From NCBI GenBank assembly GCA_903912585.1, contig CAIWHY010000331.1:1-11080 (forward strand): a stretch of DNA of 11,080 nucleotides, written 5' to 3'. The DNA comes from an uncultured Thermoleophilia bacterium. Lineage in GTDB: Bacteria; Actinomycetota; Thermoleophilia; UBA2241. Under the pieces are notes generated by a model. That model was not told the DNA's origin, searched no databases, and saw nothing but the letters and a program-made list of their open reading frames with translations. The position numbers and the translations under genes were made by a program. How positions within the stretch are numbered: the first letter of the stretch is position 1; each line of letters begins with the position of its first letter. Shown piece by piece: positions 6,476-11,080 of this stretch.

Positions 6476-8424
6476 CCCTCGAGCGAAGCGCCGAGAACCC
6501 CCTTCTGCGGCCGCGCTACGAAGAGGTCTGGGAGAGCCGCGGTAGCTTCAACGCCAGCGTCGTCCGCGAAGACGGCGCGTTCCATATGGTCTACCGCGGC
6601 CAGTCGGCCGAACAGGCCCACCGCGGCGTCAGCCTCAGCCTCTCGACCGTCGGCTACGCGGCGAGCGAGGACGGCGTGCACTTCCACGATCGCCGTCAGC
6701 TCATCGTGCCCGAGCACGCCTGGGAGGCGTTCGGCTGCGAGGACCCTCGCGTCACGTATCTCGACGGCAAGTACTACATCTTCTACACGGCGCTCTCGGC
6801 GTACCCGTTCTCGCCGCCGGCCATCAAGCTGGGAGTCGCGCTCACGCGCGACTTTCAGACCATCGAGGAGAAGCACCCGGTCACCACCTTCAACTCGAAA
6901 GCCATGGCGCTCTTCCCGCGGCGCATCGACGGCAAGCTGGCGGCGGTGTTGTCTGTGCACACGGACCTGCCGCCGGCGAAGATCGCGCTGGCGCTGTTCG
7001 AGCGCGAGTCCGACCTGTGGTCGCCGGACTACTGGGAGGACTGGTACGCACATCTCGACTCGCACGTGCTGCCGTTGCTGCGCTCCTCGGCGGACCAGGT
7101 GGAGGTGGGCGCCGCGCCGGTCGAGACGGATGCCGGCTGGCTGCTCATCTACTCCGACATCCAGAACTACCTGCGCGGTGCCGGCCGCGTCTTCGGCATC
7201 CACGCCGCCCTGCTAGATCACGACGACCCCTCGCGGGTCATCGCCAGGACGCAGCAGCCGCTGTTGCAGGCGGAGGCTCCCTACGAGATGAACGGATTCG
7301 TCCCAGACGTGGCTTTTCCCTCGGGTGCCCTGGTGCGCGACGGCCGGCTCGATGTCTACTACGGTGCCGCCGACACGGGGGTCGGCTTGGCGTCCGTCGA
7401 TCTCAAGCATCTGCTCCGCGAGCTGCGCGCCAAACGGTCTCGCCCTGTGTCCGCCGTGCCCGGGAAGAAAGCCCTGTTCGTCCGCTACGAAGGCAACCCG
7501 ATCGTCGCCCCGCGGCCGGAGCTCGGCTGGGAGGCGAGGGGCACCTTCAACCCCGCCGCCGTGCTGCTCGACGACCAGGTCCACCTCGTCTACAGGGCGC
7601 TCGGCGAGAACGACACCTCGGTGCTCGGCTACGCGCTGAGCCGCGACGGCCTGACCGTGGACGAGCGGCCCAGCGAACCCATCTACCTGCCGCGTGAGCC
7701 GATCGAGCTGGCCGCGAACGGCGGCGGCTCCGGCTGCGAGGACCCGCGCCTGACGCTGATCGACGGTCGCCTCTACCTGCTCTACACGGCCTACAACGGG
7801 CACGACGCCCGCATCGCCCTGAGCTCGATCGCGCCGGAGGACTTCCTCGCCCGCCGCTGGGAGACCTGGGAGCGGCCGATCGCCGTCTCGGCGCCGGAGA
7901 TCTGGGACAAGGACGCCTGCCTGTTCCCGCGCAAGGTGGACGGCAAGTTCGTCGTCGTCCATCGCCTCAGCGTCGGCATCTGGATCGACCTCGTGGAGGA
8001 CCTGCGTGACCTCGAGCAGCACTGGCTCGGGGGCAAGGTGCTGCTCACCCCCCGGCCCGACCGCTGGGACAACCGCAAGGTCGGCGCCTGCGGCCCGCCC
8101 ATCGAGACGGAGGCGGGCTGGCTCTTCCTCTATCACGGGATCACCGACCCCGGGAGCATCTACAGCGTCGGCGCCACGCTGCTCGACCTGGACGACCCGA
8201 CCAAGGTCCTGGCGCGCACCGAGGGCCCGATCTTCGAACCCGAGGAGGACTACGAGAACCGCGGCGTGGTCAACAACGTGGTCTTCCCGTGCGGCACCGT
8301 GGTCAGGGACCAGAAGGTGTACGTCTACTACGGCGGCGCCGACAGGGTCGTGGGCGTCGCCGTGGCCGACCTCGGCGAGCTCGTGAGCCACGTGCGCGCA
8401 TCGCCTGCGGGGGCGGGTGGATGA
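6469..8424 (+). CDS. Fused protein with two GH130 domains
   Basis: A 651-residue protein, about twice the usual GH130 length. Domain 1 (1-320) has NPLLRPR, WESRGSFN, FGCEDPRVT with Asp92, and VYYGAAD. Domain 2 (335-640) has NPIVAPRP, WEARGTFNPA, GCEDPRLT with Asp425, DKDACLFPRK, HR (498-499), DNRKVGACGPP and LYHGI with His556, and ends VYVYYGGAD. Domain 2 closely resembles the preceding single-domain protein (for example xSSIAPEDFLARRW against LTSIAVNDFLAQRW). Domain 1 is divergent: HR is replaced by LS (161-162), the Lys in NRKVGA by Glu212, and YHG by YSD (228-230). These positions line the phosphate site in phosphorylases, so domain 1 may be a hydrolase, a transferase or a binding module, while domain 2 looks like a phosphorylase. 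ATG 6469 overlaps the previous stop (ATGCTGA), and its own stop overlaps the next ATG. No signal peptide. Confidence 0.87.
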   Translation: MLTLERSAENPLLRPRYEEVWESRGSFNASVVREDGAFHMVYRGQSAEQAHRGVSLSLSTVGYAASEDGVHFHDRRQLIVPEHAWEAFGCEDPRVTYLDGKYYIFYTALSAYPFSPPAIKLGVALTRDFQTIEEKHPVTTFNSKAMALFPRRIDGKLAAVLSVHTDLPPAKIALALFERESDLWSPDYWEDWYAHLDSHVLPLLRSSADQVEVGAAPVETDAGWLLIYSDIQNYLRGAGRVFGIHAALLDHDDPSRVIARTQQPLLQAEAPYEMNGFVPDVAFPSGALVRDGRLDVYYGAADTGVGLASVDLKHLLRELRAKRSRPVSAVPGKKALFVRYEGNPIVAPRPELGWEARGTFNPAAVLLDDQVHLVYRALGENDTSVLGYALSRDGLTVDERPSEPIYLPREPIELAANGGGSGCEDPRLTLIDGRLYLLYTAYNGHDARIALSSIAPEDFLARRWETWERPIAVSAPEIWDKDACLFPRKVDGKFVVVHRLSVGIWIDLVEDLRDLEQHWLGGKVLLTPRPDRWDNRKVGACGPPIETEAGWLFLYHGITDPGSIYSVGATLLDLDDPTKVLARTEGPIFEPEEDYENRGVVNNVVFPCGTVVRDQKVYVYYGGADRVVGVAVADLGELVSHVRASPAGAGG

Positions 8425-9578
8425 GAGCTGGACCGGCGCCTCGCCCGTCGTTGCCGGCGCCGCCGCGCTGCACCCAGGCGGTGATCCTCGTCGGCGGGGA
8501 GGGGAAGCGCATGCGCCCCATCACGTCGCGCACGCCGAAACCCGTGACCCCGCTCGTCGAGCGCCCGTTCATCGCCTACATCCTCGACAACCTCGTGCGC
8601 CACGGCGTCGAGCGGGCGATCTTCTCGAGCGGCTATCTTGCCGAGGCGATCGAGGCCGCGATCGGCGACGGATCGGCCTACGGCCTGCGCATCGACTACG
8701 TGCGTGAGGCGGAGCCGCTGGGCACGGCCGGCGCCATCGCCAACTGCGCCGACGTGCTGGACGACGGTCCGCTCTTCGTCTTCAACGGCGACGTCCTGAG
8801 CGACGTCGACCTGACGGCGATGGCGGCGGCGCATGCCGCTCGCCGCGCCGCCGCCACCATCTGCCTCACCGAGGTCGAGGAGCCGAGCCGGTACGGCCTC
8901 GTGCGCCTGAACGAAGACCACCTGGTCGCCGAGTTCATCGAGAAGCCGGAGACGGGGGCCGGGCGGGCCCTCATCAACGCCGGGGTCTACGTGCTTGATC
9001 GAGAGGTGCTGGACCTGGTGCCGCGCGGTGTCGAGTTCAGCATCGAGCGCGGCGTCTTTCCGCGCCTCGCCGGCGACGAAGCGCTCTACGGCTTCACCGA
9101 CGCGGGGTACTGGCGCGACATCGGCACGCCGGAGAGCTACCTGCAGGCCCACTTCGACGTGCTCGCAGGCGCCGTGCGCACCGTCGTCGGCGAGCAGCTC
9201 GACGATCGCGGCCGGTTCGTGGCGCCGACCGCGGCGATCGCGCCCGAGGCGCGGCTCGTGGCGCCCGTCTACGTGGGAGATGGAGCGGTGGTCGAGGCCG
9301 GCGCGCGCGTTGGTCCGCGCTGCGTCCTGGGCGCCGGCGCCCGCGTACGTGCAGGCGCCAGGGTAAGTGAGTCGGTGATCCAGGCCGACGGCGTGATCGG
9401 GGCGCACGCCGAGGTCGAGCGGAGCGTCCTCGTGCGAGGTGCGCGGATCGGGGCTGGTGCACGTGTCACCGACGCGGTGCTCGGTGAGGCGTGCGAAGTC
9501 GGTGCCCGGGAGCGGCCGGCCGCCGGGATCCGCCTCTCCCCGGGGGAGGCGGTGACCGATGGTGCGCTCGTCCTCTAG
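8421..9578 (+). CDS. Sugar-1-phosphate nucleotidyltransferase, probably mannose-1-phosphate guanylyltransferase
   Basis: A 385-residue enzyme expected to form an NDP-sugar from NTP and a sugar-1-phosphate, most likely GDP-mannose here. Residues 19-41 carry the signature AVILVGGEGKRMRPIT and TPKP (GGxGxRxxP...PKP). GTAGA (101-105) and FNGD (121-124) follow, the latter with the metal-binding Asp. EKPETGAGRALINAG and GYWRDIGTPESYL are the usual sugar-site elements. Residues about 270-385 are hexapeptide repeats of a left-handed beta-helix (VGDGAVVEAGARVGPRCVL), as in ManC/GMPP-like and RmlA2/ManB-like proteins. Residues 1-17 are Pro-rich and probably unstructured. The start overlaps the previous stop as ATGA, indicating translational coupling to the GH130 genes. 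Nucleotide and sugar specificity is inferred mainly from context; a thymidylyl- or uridylyl-transferase is possible. Confidence 0.85.
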   Translation: MRAGPAPRPSLPAPPRCTQAVILVGGEGKRMRPITSRTPKPVTPLVERPFIAYILDNLVRHGVERAIFSSGYLAEAIEAAIGDGSAYGLRIDYVREAEPLGTAGAIANCADVLDDGPLFVFNGDVLSDVDLTAMAAAHAARRAAATICLTEVEEPSRYGLVRLNEDHLVAEFIEKPETGAGRALINAGVYVLDREVLDLVPRGVEFSIERGVFPRLAGDEALYGFTDAGYWRDIGTPESYLQAHFDVLAGAVRTVVGEQLDDRGRFVAPTAAIAPEARLVAPVYVGDGAVVEAGARVGPRCVLGAGARVRAGARVSESVIQADGVIGAHAEVERSVLVRGARIGAGARVTDAVLGEACEVGARERPAAGIRLSPGEAVTDGALVL

Positions 9579-9724
9579 GGGAGCTCGTTTTGGGGAGGCA
9601 CGCGCTCCATCCCTTCCCGGACGGACTGTCATTCCTGCGGTCCGGCGCCTGAGAGCCGGCCGGGTCTGGGGCTCGGGGCTGCGCGCATCCACAGTCTCCG
9701 CTTGGCTACCTGGAGGTGATCGGT
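9579..9724 (+). promoter_or_regulatory. Gap between nucleotidyltransferase and cupin, with hairpins and a near-perfect RBS
   Basis: CCGGC (9642-9646) and GCCGG (9655-9659) form a short hairpin. CCGGAC (9617-9622) can alternatively pair with GTCCGG (9640-9645), which overlaps the first stem, so only one can form at a time. Neither has a T-tract. GGAGGTGAT (9712-9720) is an almost perfect complement of the 16S rRNA tail, six bases before ATG 9725. The gap allows a separate promoter for the cupin, but I cannot point to one. Confidence 0.35.
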
Positions 9725-10084
9725 ATGGCGCCAGATGAGTCATCTCGCGACGACCAGCGGCCGTGGGGTTTCTTCCGGGTGCTGGAAGACGAGCCCGTCC
9801 ACAAGGTCAAACGCATCGTGGTACGGCCCGGCAGTCGCTTGAGCCTGCAGCGTCACCGGCGCCGGTCTGAGCACTGGCACGTGGTCTCCGGCCGGGCGAT
9901 CGTCACTCGCGACGGTGAAGACCTTCCGCTTGCCGCAGGTGATTCGGTCGACATCGCCACCGGCGTCGTTCACCGGGTGGCAAACCCGGGGCCGGAGCTC
10001 CTCGCCTTCATCGAAGTGCAGCGTGGCAGCTACTTCGGCGAAGACGACATCGAGCGCCTGCAGGACGACTTCGGGCGAGCCTGA
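9725..10084 (+). CDS. Cupin, mannose-6-phosphate isomerase type II-like
   Basis: A 119-residue single-domain cupin matching the C-terminal isomerase domain of bifunctional ManC/AlgA-type proteins (mannose-6-phosphate to fructose-6-phosphate, metal dependent). It starts RPWGFFRVL (12-20), with VKRIVVRPGSRLSLQ and GEDDIERLQDDFGR at the end, all hallmarks of that family. Cupin motif 1 reads Q-R-H-RRRS-E-H-W: the Gln, His and Glu metal ligands are kept, while the usual HHHR following is RRRS. Motif 2 (TGVVHRVANPG) keeps the His. The start is ATG 9725 because GGAGGTG sits six bases upstream; a GTG at 9716 lies inside that ribosome binding site. It follows the nucleotidyltransferase, so the two activities often fused in one protein are encoded separately here. 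A sugar-binding cupin without isomerase activity remains possible. Confidence 0.82.
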   Translation: MAPDESSRDDQRPWGFFRVLEDEPVHKVKRIVVRPGSRLSLQRHRRRSEHWHVVSGRAIVTRDGEDLPLAAGDSVDIATGVVHRVANPGPELLAFIEVQRGSYFGEDDIERLQDDFGRA

Positions 10085-10278
10085 GAACGCCGCTTGGACC
10101 TCACGGGGCCCCTGCGACCAGGTGCGCGAACTTCACTACGAGGCAGCGGCCAGGGGAACAGTAGAACCGACGAAGACTGCTGTCCCGGCCGGGAGGCGCC
10201 GATAACAGGGTCAGCAGAGCGGGACGCGTGATCGTCTGGCGCGACGCAGAGCGTCGCACCTTGATCGAGGGGGATCGC
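10085..10278 (+). promoter_or_regulatory. Structured intergenic region before the propeller gene
   Basis: Several stems are visible. TCCCGGCCGGGA (10183-10194) is a perfect palindrome. It lies between CTGCTG (10177-10182) and CAGCAG (10212-10217), which can pair around it. GCGACGC (10241-10247) pairs perfectly with GCGTCGC (10251-10257) across an AGA loop, 21 bases before the ATG at 10279. GAGGGGGA (10267-10274) is the ribosome binding site. The set could be terminators of the upstream operon, a structured mRNA leader, or both. I compared it by eye with the cyclic di-GMP riboswitch pattern and found no match. Confidence 0.35.
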
Positions 10279-11080
10279 ATGAGGCAGTTCGCGACAGTCA
10301 TCGACGCGTCGGCCGCTGGGCGGCGCCTCTACAGGCTCCTCGGCCTGGCACTCGCCCTTCTCGGCTTTGCCTTGGCGCTGCCCGCCGGCGCCTCCGCCTT
10401 GGTCTCCACCGGCGACGGCGGCTGGGCGTGGCAGAACCCGCTGACGCAGGGCGACAGTCTCAACGCGGTCACCTTCAGCGACTCCAGTCACGGCTGGGCC
10501 GTAGGCGACGGCGGCGCGATCCTCGCGACCACGGACGGCGGCGCCAGCTGGAGCGGGCAGACTGCGGGCACCGGGCTGCGGTGGCTCGCCTCGGTGACCT
10601 TCGTCAACGCCAGCGACGGCTGGGCGGTGGGCGCCGCCGGCACCATCCTCGCCACCACCGACGGCGGCGCCAGCTGGAAGGCGCAGACATCGGGTGCCAC
10701 GGCCGACCTTCGCGGGGTGGCCTTCGCCAACGCCGGCGACGGCTGGGCCGTGGGCGCCGCCGGCACGATCCTCGCCACCACAAATGGCGGCGCCACCTGG
10801 AGCGCGCAGGTCTCGGGGACGACCGCGGACCTCACAGGCGTCTCCTTCCCCAACGCCGCTCACGGCTGGGCGGCAGGCACCGACTGGAGCGGGAGCACGA
10901 GCGACGGCGTGATCCTCGCCACCACCAACGGCGGCGCCAGCTGGAGCGTGCAGAGTTCGGGCACCGGGCCGCAGCAGTTCGCCTCGGTGACCTTCATCGA
11001 CTCCAGCCACGGCTGGGCCGTGGGCGCCGCCGGCGCGATCCTCGCCACCACCGACGGCGGCGCCACCTGGAAGGCGCAGA
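10279..11080 (+). CDS. Secreted YCF48/BNR-like beta-propeller protein (5' part)
   Basis: The frame opens at ATG 10279 after GAGGGGGA and stays open to the window edge, giving 267 residues without a stop. Residues 14-18 are basic, residues 19-36 are hydrophobic (LLGLALALLGFALALP), and AGASA (36-40) is a likely signal peptidase site. The rest is at least five repeats of 41-48 residues with the pattern L-x-x-V-x-F-x-x-A/S-x-x-GWAVG, then ILATTDGGASW (and variants). This is the YCF48-like / BNR-Asp-box propeller type. In cyanobacteria and plants YCF48 (Hcf136) helps assemble photosystem II, but in other bacteria such proteins are common secreted repeats of unknown role, so photosynthesis should not be inferred. 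The fourth repeat carries a short insertion (TDWSGSTSDG). The C-terminus is outside the window. Confidence 0.85.
   Translation, partial: MRQFATVIDASAAGRRLYRLLGLALALLGFALALPAGASALVSTGDGGWAWQNPLTQGDSLNAVTFSDSSHGWAVGDGGAILATTDGGASWSGQTAGTGLRWLASVTFVNASDGWAVGAAGTILATTDGGASWKAQTSGATADLRGVAFANAGDGWAVGAAGTILATTNGGATWSAQVSGTTADLTGVSFPNAAHGWAAGTDWSGSTSDGVILATTNGGASWSVQSSGTGPQQFASVTFIDSSHGWAVGAAGAILATTDGGATWKAQ
10462..11080 (+). repeat. Tandem coding repeats of the propeller gene
   Basis: The codons for ATCCTCGC begin at 10519, 10645, 10768, 10912 and 11038, giving unit lengths of 126, 123, 144 and 126 bases. The GGCTGGGCCGTGGGCGCCGC block occurs at 10741 and 11011, and the roughly 40 bases starting there differ at only one position. 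The similarity at DNA level shows recent duplication or gene conversion among the propeller blades. Confidence 0.7.

Noticed and set aside
10180..10260. Cyclic di-GMP (GEMM) riboswitch
   Set aside because: GGGACGC is present, but the flanking conserved blocks and receptor helix are not, so no riboswitch is called.
10462..11080. CRISPR-like array from the regular spacing of repeats
   Set aside because: The repeats are in frame within an open coding sequence and encode propeller blades; there are no unique spacers or palindromic repeats.

Overview
The window is very GC-rich DNA with GTG and ATG starts, clear GGAGG-type ribosome binding sites and short coding overlaps. This fits a high-GC actinobacterium. 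The secreted Ig-like and YCF48-type repeat proteins are of a kind I associate with Thermoleophilia-like or other deep-branching actinobacterial lineages, but that placement is inference. All convincing genes lie on the + strand. The long minus-strand reading frames are high-GC shadows.

Region 1 (1-3548) is sparse. It holds two genes: a secreted Ig-like surface protein (324-1790) and a GNAT acetyltransferase (2259-2927). Around them is a degenerate dispersed repeat built from two modules. One is a 116-base module that ends like the 3' third of a tRNA, with a T-arm, a half acceptor stem and an encoded CCA (1962-2077 and 3076-3191, about 82% identical by eye). The other is a module of about 100 bases that follows the tRNA-like end and carries the motif GCCGACGAGA (1-105, 2958-3044, 3185-3290). 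All copies point the same way and each of the two genes sits between copies, so the region looks like integration scars or an uncharacterised repeat family.

Region 2 (3549-5141) encodes a PLP-dependent Orn/Lys/Arg decarboxylase-family protein. It is followed directly, in the same frame, by what looks like the remnant of a DUF1801 gene.

Region 3 (5357-10084) is the most interesting part. It encodes a single-domain GH130 protein, a fused double-domain GH130 protein, a sugar-1-phosphate nucleotidyltransferase with a left-handed beta-helix tail, and after a 146-base gap a cupin of the type II phosphomannose isomerase family. The first three genes overlap (7 and 4 bases) and are probably translationally coupled. 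GH130 phosphorylases release alpha-mannose-1-phosphate from beta-mannosides, and a GDP-mannose pyrophosphorylase would take that product straight to GDP-mannose. The cupin would connect mannose-6-phosphate with fructose-6-phosphate. The first domain of the fused protein keeps the catalytic Asp motif but has lost residues that line the phosphate site in the other two domains, so it may do different chemistry.

Region 4 (10085-11080) is an intergenic stretch with several perfect stem-loops, then the start of a secreted YCF48/BNR-type beta-propeller protein that runs off the window and is built from near-identical DNA repeats.
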